In this document: piece by piece, positions 35,128-47,500 of the stretch
Layout: every line of letters starts with the position of its first letter
Numbering within the stretch: the first letter of the stretch is position 1
Origin: Phaeosaccion multiseriatum
Taxonomy: Eukaryota > Ochrophyta, other classes
Length of the DNA: 64,000 nucleotides
Assembly (NCBI GenBank): GCA_965112735.1
Contig: OZ218950.1
Location: 558,001-622,000, forward strand
Direction of reading: 5' to 3'
The notes under the pieces: generated by a model
Seen by the model: only the letters and a program-made list of their open reading frames with translations
What the model was told of the DNA's origin: nothing
The model's database searches: none
Made by a program: the position numbers and the translations under genes

Positions 35128-38100
35128 AGATGCCTATAGACTGAGGCTGAAAGTGTACCTGCGCGGCGATAGCCTGCCCCAGCTCCTCTCTGTGACGCTG
35201 CAGCTCCTCCAATAGCCGCATGTTGTCCTCCATCGCCGGTCTTTCTCCTCCTCCTCCTTCCCCGTCGTCCTCCTTCTCCTCCTCCTCCTCCTCCTCCTCC
35301 TCATCCCACTCCTCTTCCTCCGTCTCCCCGCCCCCCCCTGGGGAGCCCGACAACGGCGACGCCGACGGGTTCTTCTGTCCATCCACATTGACCTTGAGCT
35401 TATTCCTCCTCTGGCTGCTGCTGCTGTTACTGCTGCTGCTACTGCTGTCGATGCTGCTGGGTGCTTCCTTCCCCTCACCGCCTGCCCCTCCTGCTGTACC
35501 ACCAGCTGCTGCGGCTGCTGCTACCCTGGACCGCTCCGCCTCTACCAAGGCCTCTGTGAGCCTCTCCTGCATCACCAACTGCTCCTGCTCGAGGCGATCC
35601 ACTTCATCCTGGAGGTCCTGAAGCTGCGTCCGGCCCACCTGAGACGCTCGCTGCTGCGCTTGGTCGGCTTGTTGCAGGCTTGTTTGGTGGGTTGATGGAT
35701 GGATAGATAGATAGACAACCGACGCGGGGAGAGCAGTAGCAGCAACAGCAGCACAGAGAGAGGAGAGGAGGGGGGGGGGGGGGTGGTTATTGCAGGCGCG
35801 GAAACAGCAGCAGCAGCAGAGAGAGAGCGAGAGAAGAGAGAGAGAGCGAGAGACTTACCTCTCCTGCGCCGCCATAAGCTGCGCCTCTCTCACGGCCAAT
35901 TGATCGTTCAAAAAGTCCACCTGATAGAGAGGCAAAAGCGGACGGGTAAGACGCACTGATGGAAAGGGAGAGCAATTTTACGAGCTCAAGGGCCAAAACT
36001 AAACGAGAAGCAAAGCAGAGGCACTGGGTGGAGTTGGCGAGCCTGCCTTACGCCTGTCTGTACATGTATGCCTACCTGCCCTAAAACCTCCCACACCCAC
36101 ACACCTGTTTGTTAAGCCTCTCCACAATCTTCTGATTGGCCGTGTGCGCGTGCGTGGCGGCCACTCGGTTGTAATCCCGCCCCTCCTCCAGACCTTTGCT
36201 CAAGCGGGCAATCTCCTTCTCCCTTGCTGCGACTCCTGCCTCCAGCCTGAGGAAGAGGGCGGGAGAGAGAGAGAGAGAGAGGGGGTGTATGCGTGTGTGT
36301 GTGAGAGAGAGTGAGAGGGAGGGAGAGAGTGAGTGAGTGAGTGCGGGAGGGCGAGGGAGAGCCGAGAGGGAGAAAGAAAGAGGGAGAGAGAGGGAGAAAA
36401 GAAGGAGAGAGAAAGAGAGAGCGCGAGGGAGAGAAGGAGGTAGTGGGGCCAGAGGGCACGGACCTGACTCTCTCCAACTCCAGCGTTGCCGACCTCTCCT
36501 CTGTGGCCTTGAGCTTCTCTCTCAGTGCCGATAGAGCACCACCACCTCCACCACCCTCAGCGCCGTCGCCATCGTCGGAGGAGGCGCCACGAGCTCCACC
36601 CCCTCGCTGGTGCTGCTCCTGCTTCTTCTGCTGCGTGTTGGAGTCTGTGAGACCATGACATGAGATGGCCGAGGAAGGTGACAAGAGGGTGTTGGTGATG
36701 ATTCGCTGGGTGATGACATGGAAAGGAGGAGCATATACGCGTCCTCGTCATCGTCCTACTTTTCTTCGCTCCTCTCGATACCCATCCATCCATCCTCACC
36801 CCCACGCACGCACGTACCTCCCCCAAAGATGCCCATGGCGCTTGTGGTCTCCATCTCGGACACACTCCCCAACGACAAGTGACTTGCTCGGCTCCGTGCT
36901 CCTCCTCCTCCCCCTCCTCCTCCTCGTGCTACTGCTACTGCTGCTGCTGCTGTGTCACCAACCCCTGCCCCCCCCCCCCCTCCTCCTCCTCCGCCACCGC
37001 CGGCGGTCGAGGTGAGGTGTCCCTCGCTGACCACTCGAGCTCCGTGCGCGTCCCCTGCGAGAGCCTTGTGAAGGGCCCCCTGGAGGTCCTCGATCATCAC
37101 TGCTCGCTCCTGCAGGCGCACGTCCTGTGGTTGCAGTTGCAGTTGAAGTTGCAGTTCATGAGAACCATACGCCTCACCCCACCCCATCCTACCCAATCCC
37201 GATGTCTCACCCATACGCCCCCACCCATTCACCTTCTGTGAGCCCTGATGCTTGAGCTGCTCCGCCTCCTTCTCGAGCCTCTTGCGCTCCAGCACAGACC
37301 GCCGGGTAGCGCTCGTGGCATCTTCCGTCACATTGATCACCTGCAGCACCCATGCAGGACACGACAGGACAGGACAGGACAGGAAAGATGGCAGTGGACA
37401 GCCAACACGTAGGCAGTGGAGTGGGACGTTGGTGTTGATGATGTGCGCTGTGCGCTACGCAGAGGATATAGAATACGGCGTAGGACAAGAGGGAGAGGCT
37501 GTGAGGTGGGTGGGCCCTCACGCGTGAGATACACAGCTAGGCAAGAGCTTATGTAAGCTTACGTACCTTGAGGTGCAAGGCGTTGTTTTCCCTGAGGAGG
37601 CGAGAGTTCTCCTTCTTTAGCGGGAACAGCTGAGGCACAACAGCAGCAGCACAGTACACCACAGAACAACAGTGCGAGAGAGAGAGAGAGAGAGAGTTGA
37701 CGGAAGAGGGTTAGTGTCGGATGGAGAGAGGAGAGATCGCAAATTGGAGAGCAAGGGCAAGCAAGGTCAGACTCAATGCGGTAAGGCCGCAGTTCTTGTC
37801 GCAGCAGCACTAGCAGTAACAGGTATCCAGACCCAACGAGTCCCACTAAGCCGGCTCTATCGTTATTACCTGTGACTGGGCCAGGGCGAGGTCGGCGGCG
37901 GCCCGTTCCTCCCTGCTTTGGAGGTCCTCGAAACCGTCGGTCGTGGTGAGCAGATCTGTGGCCGAGACGAGATCAGAGAGGTGGGGGGGGCAAGCGGAGA
38001 GAGGGAGATAATAAGGATGAATAGCTTTCGCTTGCTCTCCTCGCCCGCCCGCACGCTGCCTTTTCACATTCCTTTCGGATCCCTGAGGCGCCTTTGACTT

Positions 38101-38415
38101 GACACAACCTCCCCCCTCCCTCCCTCCTCCCCGCCCGTCCTTCGTTCCCTCCCTCCACCTCTTCTCTCCGACGACCCCCAAAGATGGAGCTCTGTGGCTG
38201 ACCTCCCTTCCAACATTCTCGCCCCGGAGAGTTAAAAAACGCAGCCTGCATCTGACGTCGCCTGTCTCACCTGCCAGCAGACGCTCCACCAGTGGCAGAG
38301 CTTCAATGGAGAAGTCCTCATTGTAGTCCATGGCCTCGAGTCTCTGGCGCACGTCGCCGAACCTCTTGGAGAGGCTGGCGTTGCTGCTTGCCCTCCTGCT
38401 GCTGGAGTGCATCAT
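26696..38415 (-). CDS. Centriole cartwheel protein CEP135/BLD10 homologue
   Basis: Thirty exons join in phase into 1,546 aa. The first seven are 38415-38271, 37955-37870, 37629-37567, 37340-37233, 37124-36818, 36644-36464 and 36246-36105; the last three are 27901-27802, 27539-27472 and 27178-26696. Those between are 35920-35859, 35678-35159, 34860-34789, 34473-34285, 34073-33783, 33586-33257, 33070-32960, 32705-32618, 32286-32136, 31969-31882, 31580-31510, 31300-31195, 30847-30791, 30661-30578, 30234-30077, 29729-29643, 29353-29228, 29069-28916, 28654-28547 and 28288-28184. The N-terminus carries the CEP135 signature: FGDVRQRLEAMDYNEDFSIE, LPLVERLLADLLTTTDGFED, then LKKENSRLLRENNALHLK. The rest is coiled coil with Ser/Gly/Glu inserts. 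CEP135/BLD10 links the cartwheel to centriole microtubules, so a centriole-bearing stage is implied. A first ATG at 38415 is assumed, and an upstream exon is possible because the frame stays open behind an AAG acceptor. Confidence 0.85.
32534..32617. repeat. (CTCA)n microsatellite starting at a splice donor
   Basis: On the minus strand this is (GTGA)n, about 21 units. Its first GTGAGT is the donor of exon 15 of the CEP135-like gene. Confidence 0.9.
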
Positions 38416-39315
38416 GATCGCAGCAGCAGGGGCCACGCTTGAGGTGGTGTCTGTGGGCACCTTATGTTGAACAATAGATACTTCGCCACGCCTCTTAGGT
38501 GGGCAGCATGTCCCCCTGTGTTTCTCCCTCCGGCCGGAGGCACAGTCCTCGGGACCAATTGAGCGTGTTGCCTTCTAGAAACAAGAGCGAGGTGACAAGG
38601 AGGGAGAAAGGCTGGGTGCGTGGGTGCCACAATGCCGCCACTGCTGCTGCTGCTGCTGGTGTTTCAAGGGGAGGTTTGGAAGTTGGAAAGTGCAAAGATG
38701 ATGATGTCAATGCTTTCGCAAAGGACACACGAGCACGAGGAGGGGCAAGCCCTAATCAAAAATCACTCCGCAAGAAGGGCGTGGACCGGAGGAGGAGAGA
38801 GACAGGAAAGCGAGAGCACAAGAGAGAGAGAGGGAGGGGAGCGGGAGGGAGGAGGAAGGGAATGAGGAAAATAAATCGACCGTGTTCACCTGCTCGTTCG
38901 CCTCTGCTGACTCGGTCAAGCCAGAAGCTACACCAAGAATTCTTCCTCCGCCCTCTCTTCCTACCCTACCGCCCTCACACTCCTTACAACACGCAGAACA
39001 CACCACTGTGAAGAGGTTGGGAGTTCAAAAAAAAATATGTGAAACGCCAGCTGAAACTCGCATTCTCCTAAGATTACGTAAGCTTAGAAGGAGGCTTAGT
39101 GAGCCTGTTGGCGGCAACAGAACGAGGGCGCACTTCCACCACCTGGCGCATACGAGGCGTACTTCCACCACCCTTCCCCATCACATCCATCACCGCCATT
39201 AGGGTGGCGAGGACGGTCTCCATCGCTACCGCCCCTGCTTTCCGTCCTTCAAACCTCCCCCAGAAAATTTACGCGCCCAAACGGCCCCTTCCATATACAA
39301 CCCTATTCCACAAGG
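38416..39315. promoter_or_regulatory. Divergent intergenic region, CEP135-like / CtIP-like
   Basis: These 900 bp lie between two outward-facing genes and are likely to hold both promoters. The first 45 bp may belong to the CEP135-like gene (open frame with no ATG). CACTTCCACCACC repeats with TACTTCCACCACC occur at 39130-39172. No other gene is supported. Confidence 0.4.
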
Positions 39316-40538
39316 ATGAGCGTCAGCGTGGAGCTGGCCCTCGCGCATGAGCGGGAGAAGCATGAGAACACGATCCAGCAGCAGAAGGCTCTTATTCAGC
39401 GGTACCGCCGGGAACGGGATTGCAGTCGTCAGGAGGTGGAGCTGCTGCAGCGGGAGCGAGATGAATATCGCCACCGGGCACAGCAACTCGTCTCGAGGAA
39501 GCAAATGCTGGAAGCCAAGAACAAGGAGCTGCGGAAGAGACTGAAGCTGGTGACCACCTCCAAGCGCATGCAGCACTCCTATGCGCAGCGTGCAGCACAA
39601 CCTCCACGGCCTCCGCCGCCAGCAGCCCCCCCCACAGCAGCAGCAGCAACAGCAACAACTGTACTCAAGCCGAGGGCATGGGATGACTCAGACCATGTGG
39701 CTGAGAAGAAGCACCAGCAGCCGCCGCCTCCGCCCCGGCGCAGAGAACAGGCCGGAACACCCCCCCGGTTGGTCACACCTATTGGGAATGGTGGCCCAGC
39801 AGAAAGCCGCGGCGGCAGCAGCAGCACGAGCAGGGGTAGGAGCATGAGCGGAGGGCTGCAGGTGGAAGCGGATCCCTTGTCTGCCTTGTCAGCGTCCGCT
39901 GGCACAGCGGCAGCAGCAGCGGGGGGGGGGGGCGATTTCGAAGCTGGGGCGGCGAGCAGGAAGAAGAAGAGACGGCGTGCACATTCTCCTCTGAACGAGA
40001 AGGGCAACCGCCAGGAAGGGGGAGGGAGGGAGGGAGGAGGAAGGGGGGGCGAAAAGAGCGAAGGGAAGACGAAGACGCGAAAGAGAGGGAACGAGAATGA
40101 ATATCGGGGGCAGGCCAAGACGAGTAGAGACCAAGCGTCCCGCCGAGCGGAGTCGTCATCGGTCGCCAGGGAGGGGAGGGAAAGCCAGTGGCGGAGAAGG
40201 ACGGAGGGTGGTGCTGAGGAGGAGGAGGAGGAGGAGGAGGAGGAGAAGGACGCGAGGATGGAGCAAGTCGAGTCGGCGGAGAAGGAGGGGGGAGGTGGGA
40301 AGCCGCAGCAGCAGCAGCAACAGCAGCAGCAGGAGGAGGAGAAGGTGGTGGAGGTGGTGGAGGTGGATGAGGACGATGAAGAGACCTGTATGCCTGAGGA
40401 TGAGGCTGCGGTGTTTGAGGCGTCACGGGAGAAGGCCCAGGCCAAGGCCAAGCGCGAGGGAAAGAAGAAGAAGGGCTCCTCCTCCAAGGGGCGAGGAGAG
40501 GGCGGAGCTCATCATCGAGAGGACGAGGGGGAGAAGGG

Positions 40539-40584
<46 letters not shown>

Positions 40585-41058
40585 CGCCGACGAGCCGCTC
40601 CAGCCAATCCGTACGCCACTTCGGCCTCTCGCTCCCGTGCCTCCTCTGCTGCCGCTAAGGGAAGGAAGGGACGGGGCGAGCAACAGGAGGAGGAGGAGGA
40701 GGAGGAGGAGGAGGGGGAGGGGGAGGAGGAGGAGGAGGGGGGCGGGGGGGCAGGGGAGAAGGGGAAGGGGAAGGCAAAGCAGCCGAGGGAGAAGATCATC
40801 AAATCCATAGAGGTGGTGCGAAACAAGGAGGAGCGGCGCAAGCTGCCTGGGTGGGACTGCGAGAACTGCCGCGACTGGTACAACATGTGCGAGAAGGAGG
40901 GTATCATTCTGGACCGCACCAAGGCCCTGAACGACTGCTCCAGGCACCGCAGCAAGTACCGGGTGCAGGAGACCCCCGACGGGTTTTGGGACTTGTCCTT
41001 CGCTGACGAGAAGCAGGACACACCTGTGGCAAGCCCGCTGGAGCTGTCCGAGTTTTGA
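39316..41058 (+). CDS. CtIP/Sae2/COM1-type DNA end-resection protein
   Basis: One exon encodes 580 aa from the ATG at 39316. Residues 1-90 form a basic coiled coil (LALAHEREKHENTIQQQKAL, ERDEYRHRAQQLVSRKQMLE), which in CtIP mediates tetramerisation. The middle is low complexity: Pro/Ala, Arg/Ser, poly-Glu, and two poly-Gln runs at about 334-343 and 410-424. The C-terminus has the Sae2/CtIP domain: VRNKEERRKLPGWDCENC with CxxC at 515-518, then NDCSRHRSKYRVQETPDGFW with CSRHR at 541-545. CtIP activates MRE11-RAD50-NBS1 to process double-strand breaks in mitosis and meiosis, in the nucleus. Human CtIP is 897 aa and plant COM1 about 580. Acidic and poly-Gln expansions are unusual but in frame. 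It lies head-to-head with the CEP135-like gene. Confidence 0.9.
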
Positions 41059-42246
41059 GGTGGTCTGAGGATGCAGCAGTCGAGGGGGCGGTCGGGCGGC
41101 GGGCCGAGCCCTCTTACGTGCTTGTATATATATATATGTGTGTGTTGTGTGTGTGCGTGTGTGATGTGTGTATGTGTGTTGGTGCGTGTGTGTGTGTGGC
41201 TGATATTTTCTTCTTGTCTATCCCTTTCTCCCGCTCTCCTCCCTCTCTCTATTATGCTGTGTATGTGCACCCATTACGTATAGTGCGTGCGTGTCTGGGG
41301 TGGGTGGGTGGGTGGGTGGGTGGGTGAGTGGGTGGGTAGGTCGCAGAGCACTTGCTCGCTGCGGCGAGGAAACCTTCCACGTTGTTGACTGTCTTAGTCC
41401 CTCGTGTTGCCTTGCCTTGTTTTGACCACTCGCCCCCCCGCTTCCGGCAACGCTGTGACAGCGCAGAGCGGGGAGTCGTTCGGGTGGTCATTGATCATCA
41501 CACGCAGCAATGCACCGGACAGGCAGGCAGGCACCCGTCCTCCCTCCCGTCCTAGAGCCTGCGTTGATACGCTAGCCTAGCTCAACATAAGAATCGATAA
41601 GAACGAATTCCCCCCCCCTAGTAGTAGGTGCTGGCTTCTTGAGGCGCCGCTCGAGCTAGGGTGGGTGGCGGTCTCTCAACAGGCCGAGCCGTCCTTTGCT
41701 CAACTTTGTGGTCCCTTCAAGTGCTGGTCGTGTCTTCATTCGCCCCGTCAGTTCCGGTTATGTGCTGAGAGAGGTGAAAGAATCAAGTCAGGTGTACCCG
41801 TCGAAATTTCAGCTGGCGGGCATTTTTTTGGAGGGTTGAGAGGGATTGATTATGAGAAAGTGACAAGGCACAGTGGCCACACACAGCACACAAGGGGGCC
41901 TCGGGCGGCGATTATAGGGAGCAGCAGCGTCGTAGGCTTGTCAGGACGGGCCCGTAGGCTACTCTAAGGCCAAGCTTTACGCTGCGCTTCCGTGCAAAGG
42001 TTGCAGGCCTCGCTGTTGGCAAATTTGAAAGAAAGGCGTGAGCAAGTGGGGAGAAGAGAAGGCTAAGGGAGTGTTGCATTCGGCGTGGGTGAGGCGCTCT
42101 GCTCTCCCCTTGCGGTAGTGAGAAAGGGGTGAGGAGGGGGGGGGGGGGCGAGAGGTGGCCAAGGTGGAGAGCAGGGGAGGGAGGAGCAACACACAGGAGC
42201 AACACAGAGGAGGAACAAAAAGAAAAGTTAGGAAAGAGGAGAGACG
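41059..42246. other. Intergenic region with TG and GGGT simple repeats
   Basis: These 1,188 bp include a (TG)n-rich stretch at 41127-41202 and a (GGGT)n array at 41299-41339, with no gene that I can support. The right part should contain the promoter of the ankyrin-TPR gene. Confidence 0.45.
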
Positions 42247-44493
42247 ATGCGGAAAACCTCTTTGGAGGGTGCGTCGGCGGCGGGGCAGGCGACTCTGGTG
42301 TCAGCTGTGCTGGTGGTGAAGGGAGGGGCCTCGGCAGAAACTCTGGGAAATGCGCTTCTTTTGGCCGCTGAGAAGGGACACATCGCTACAGTCGAGGTGA
42401 GGAAAGGAGAGGGAGGCAGGGGAAGGCTGCAACCGTGTCACCTGTGCCCCCCATCGCATGGCCTTCCTTCTCCCTCGCTACCCCTCCTTCGTTGCTGCTT
42501 TGCTCACCCAAGGGAGAAAAGAAAAGCACAACCGTGCCACGCTAACTTCTTTGCTCTCCCCCACTCACAGGTCTTGCTTGACGCGGGCGCGAAGCCCACA
42601 GAGCCACACCACAGGGGTTCTAAGCGCACAACAGCCCTGCACGAGGCGGCCGCAAACGGGCACTCCGAAGTGCTCAAGCTCTTCATCCGAAGGCTTCAAA
42701 GCCAAAAGCCTCCTCTGGACGCGCCTCCTCCTCCTCCTCCGCAGCCAGGAGGTCTGAGTCCAGGAGAAGGGGGGAGCTCTCTCCCGAACTCGCTCGACGT
42801 GAACACCAGAGATGGCAAGGGCAGGACTGCTCTGCATCGAGCCGCCAAGGGAGGCCACTTTGAGGCGGTGCAGGTGGGTGAGGGAGGGGATTCTGTGGCT
42901 TCGTCTGGTGTGCCTTCCTTCTCTCTCTCTCTCTTTGCCCCTTTTGTCTCTGAGTCCCTCTGGTCTCACTTTCCTCGCCCCTCCCTCCCTTTCTCCCTCT
43001 CATCCTCTCCTCTCCTGACCCTCCCTCCCTCTCTCACCTCTCCTCTTCGGCACCCCCCTCCCTCCTCCCCCCCAAATACCTAACAGGAGCTCTTGGACTG
43101 TCCTGAAGTTGATCATCTCACCTCCCTCGACAAGAAGGGAGACCTTCCCGTCGTCAAAGCAGTGCAGCGGGAACATCCGCACATCCTTCAGCTCTTCTTG
43201 GAAGCAGGTGCCGCAGATGCCGTTCTGGAGAACGGGGGAGGAGGCGTCAACCCGGACACTACTATCGGCTCCTCTTCTTCTTCTTTCGACCACGGCAAGC
43301 ACCGTACCACCAACTCGCCCACCTGGAACACAAATCTGTCTGGGGCAGCGGCGCAGCGGAGCATGGAACCGCTTTCTCCGGCGGCGCAGCTACGAATGAT
43401 ACGGTTGAGAGGGAGTGGGGGTGGGGGTGGCACCGTCGTCGGATGTCTGCTACTCCGAGAGGCGGTGGAGGCGGGGTGGGTGGAGGTGAGTGAGTGAGTG
43501 AGTGAGTGATTGAGTGCGTGGGTGCGTGAGTGAGTGAGGGAGTGAGGGAGTGAGTGAGTGTGAGTGAGTGAGTGAGTGAGTGAGTGAGTGGAAGGTGAAT
43601 GATGGGATAGAGATGGATGCGATGTCCCCTCTGTCTGCCACTTCAAACTGCACGAGCATAACCCCACTCGACCCCACCCCCCCTCCACCCCCACGCGTAC
43701 ACACACACAATCACATTTCACATGTCACTCACAAATGGCACATGATACACAATACCATGGTGGATGAGTAGGGTGTGGAGCTGCTGCTGCAGAACGTGAG
43801 CGTGCTTGCCACCATCAACGACCTCGTCAACGGCCACGCCGCTTTGCACCTCGCCGCCAAGGGTGGCAACATCGACATCGTCATGGCTCTGCTGCAGAGT
43901 GGCGCTCAGGTATGTAATTCAGTATGTAACACCTTACGTAATCGTAACGTCTTTGCCTCCCGCGCCTTCGTACTCTATGTGTACCTTCACTGACATACGA
44001 AGAAGTGTGTTCTCAGTGACACACGGAAGAAGTGTGTTGTGTGTGCGCGTCGTCCGGAGATCGGGGGAGTTGGGGGATCTTGTGTGCATGAATGAACGAA
44101 TGGAGGGATGAAATCGGTCCACATTGCAAGGAACAACGCCCACCCACTGAACACCTTCACACCAGCGAATCACCCTTCCACTCACCCTATCCACCTTCCC
44201 ACTCACCCCACTTACACGCTCACCCACCCACACGTACGCTCACCCACCCACGAACCTACCCACCCACCCACTCTCTCACCCAAAGGTGACCGTGGAGGAC
44301 AGCTCCGGTGGCTCGGCCCTTCACCACGCCGTGCGAGGCAAGCGTAGAGACGCCGCCCGCCTCCTCCTCGCAGTGGGGGGCAACATGCACACGCCGGACT
44401 CAAAGGGCTGTTCGCCCTTCTCCCTCGCAGACGCGGGCCTCAAGAAGATCATCCGGCAGCTCAACGAGGATCGACAGGTGTGTGTGTGTGTGT

Positions 44494-44544
<51 letters not shown>

Positions 44545-47500
44545 TGTTTGTGTTTGTGTTTGTGCGTGTGCGTGCGTGCGTGCATGCGTGCCGCATTGTC
44601 TCTCTTTCTCTGTGTGTGCCTCTCTCTCCCTCTCTGTGTGTGCCTCTCTCTCCCTCTCTGTGTTGGTGTCTCTGTCTGCCTGTCTTTGTGTGTTTCTCTC
44701 TTGTCTGTCTCTTCTCTCTCGTTCTCTCTCTCTCTCATCTTGTCTTCTCTCACCCCCCCCCCCGCCCCGCCCCGTTCTCCCTCCCCACACATACTCCAAC
44801 TCACAGGCCGTACTGAAGAACCAATCCCAAAGCCTGCTCATACAGTCTCTCCAGCGAGCAGTGCGGGATGGCAGCCCACGGCGAGTCCTGGAGAGCTTGG
44901 GCCTCCTTCATAACGTGGGCATCCCCGCCATTGAAGCACAACTCAGTCTCGCCAGTCTTGCTCCTCAGACTCGGGGTGGGGCGTCACCAGGAGGAGGACC
45001 ATTGTCGTGCCGATCCGGAAACCCCTTGTCTTTACCCACGGGGGTGTCGCCTCGGGCGGCGGGGGAGGCACTATCTTCTCCGGGGGGGCTTTCCTCGGCG
45101 TCGTGTTCTACACGTGGTGGTGGTACGATGAACAACCCCTCGCTGGGGGCCTCTCTTCTTCACGACGCACTCATGCCTCCAGGGCTCTCGACCCCGTCCA
45201 AGGCAGCTGCCATGGCCATGTTTGGTGGTGGTGGTGGTGGTGGTTTCCACGACGGTATTCTTGGAAGCCCTCTCCGTAGTCCGCAGCAGCAGCAGCAACA
45301 AGAGCAGCACGGGCAGCAGGGTGGCCCAGTCTTGGGCCTTCAGCCCCAACTAGTGCAGGGTTCGCCGCTAAATCGCGATCGAATCGTCATCCTGCTGCTG
45401 CGCCAAGGGGCGGATGTAGAGTACCTGGGCAGGTCAGTGAGTGTGCTTGGCAGTAGGGCTGTAGTGGTGTGTGGTGGTGCTTGTGCGCCCCTCTTTTCTG
45501 ACTGGTTGGTCTTTCGTTATGGCTCCTCTCTCATGCATGCTACTTCGTAGTATTATTCATTGTATACCCAATTCCCCGCCCTGTCCTGTCACCCCCGACT
45601 CATCTCCCTCCCCTCTCTCTCTGTCCCCTTTCTCTTCCTCACTCTCTGCCACTCCATCCCTCCCCCCCTCCCATCTCCCTCTCTCTCCCTTCCCCACCCC
45701 TCCCTCCCTCCCCCCCCCCTCGTTTCTCTCTCTATCTGCCCTCAGCCCGGATCTGAACCCCGTGAAGCGTACTCCCCTGCACCTTGCCGTGGTTGCAGGT
45801 CGGGCTCTTGCTGTTGAGGTGTTGCTCGACAGCGCCGCTGACTTTAGAGCTGCAGATGCGCAGGGTAAGACCCCGTTGGACTTGGCATTAGAGGAGCTGC
45901 AGCGGCAAGAGGAAGAGACCTCTTTCAATGGGACGGGACTGGAGCCCCCCTCTGGGCAGCAGCACTTGCTGATACAGCAGCAGCAGTTGGTGCTACAGCA
46001 GCAGGCGCGGCGTAGGCAGACAGGCTATGTGAGCGACAGCAGCAGCGGCAGTGCCACGGGTATGGGCGGCTTGTTCGAGCTGAGGCGTATCGTCGATGTG
46101 CTGCAGAAGGCAGGGGCCCGGATATCCACGGTGAGTGAGGGAGGGAGGGAGGGAGTGAGTGAGTGATGGAGGGAGGGAGGGAGGGAGTACACATCCTTCC
46201 TTGATTGATGTATGGCCCCTCGTCCCCTCCCGAGAGACCCGAAAGGTCAAAAGAAAACGCCCGGACCCAAGACACAAGGGCACAAGTCCAGTCCTCGAGT
46301 CCTCGGTCTGCTCCAGTCACCCTCTCCAATTACTAAACTCCGTTGTTTGCCGCACAACGAAACGCCCTGACTTGTCTTCGCAGGTGACGGAAATCGCCCT
46401 GCAGCTGCTGGCAGGAGGCGACTGGGAGGCAGCCGCCGACGGATTAGAGGCATATGGAGAGGCCCACCCCGCGGAGGATGCCAAGGTCCATACCCTATTG
46501 GCAGAGATTCTCTTCCACCGTGTGCGGGAGGAGGAGGAGGAGCGAAGGCAGTGGAGGAGGGCTGAGAGGAGGGCAGAGAGAAGAAGGAGGGAGGAGGAAG
46601 GAGGTGATGGATATGATGGAGGAGGAGGAGGAGGAGGAGGAGGAGGAGGAGGTGGTGGAGGGGGAGGAGGCGAAGACCGCGCCAGAGCCCACAGCCGTGC
46701 TAGCAGCGGTGGCAGCGGCGGCAGCGGCGGTGGTGGGCAGTCCACCGCAGAGAGCGATGCGCTGATGGAGAGGGCGAGGCGCACATACGCCGTGTGGATG
46801 GCTGCCATTGAGCGCGGGAAGGCAAGTGCCAGTGGGGGCGGTGGTAACAGCGCGGCGAGCGCTGCACCGTCCACGTCCACGACCCCGCCGTCGCCCCCGG
46901 CGGCCACAGCCACAGCAGTTGGTCATACAGCTGTACCAGTTGAAGCGCCTGGTCCATCCTCTGCCGTCGCTGCCAACGAGGAGGGTGCACCACATGCGCA
47001 AGCGCCCGGAGCAGAATCTGTAGCAGAATCTGTAGCAGATTCTACACCACCACACTCTCGATCATCGTCATCATCCTTGGGTCCAGCAGCCCAACCTCGA
47101 CCGCCCATCGCAACTTCGATTCTGGAGCCGCTCCGCCACCGCGGCTTGCTGTACCATATCTACGGTTACCCCCTGCTGGCCCTAGAGGACCTTTGCCGTT
47201 ACACACACCTGCTCAAGAGAGAGGCAGTTCTGGCCAATGGGGCACTCTCCTCGTGGGACAGTCAGGTGATGGTTAGCCTGGACAGTGTGCTAGCCACGCT
47301 GTGTCGCTCTAGGGAGGGCGCGGAGGAGGGGCTTGTCGTGTTGGACAGACTGGCGGCTTCACAACTGGCAGAACTCGAGGCCTCACAAAAGGTACTGTTT
47401 CCTTCGGGCCAGGAGGCTCAACAACAGCAGCACCAGGAGGAGAAGGAGCACGAGGACGGAGGAGTGGACGGAGATGGAAGCAGCATAGTGCCTCTGCCAC

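Noticed and set aside
41299-41339. Telomere-like G-rich repeat
   Set aside because: GGGT units are a simple tetranucleotide repeat. There is no TTTAGGG or TTAGGG, and genes continue on both sides.
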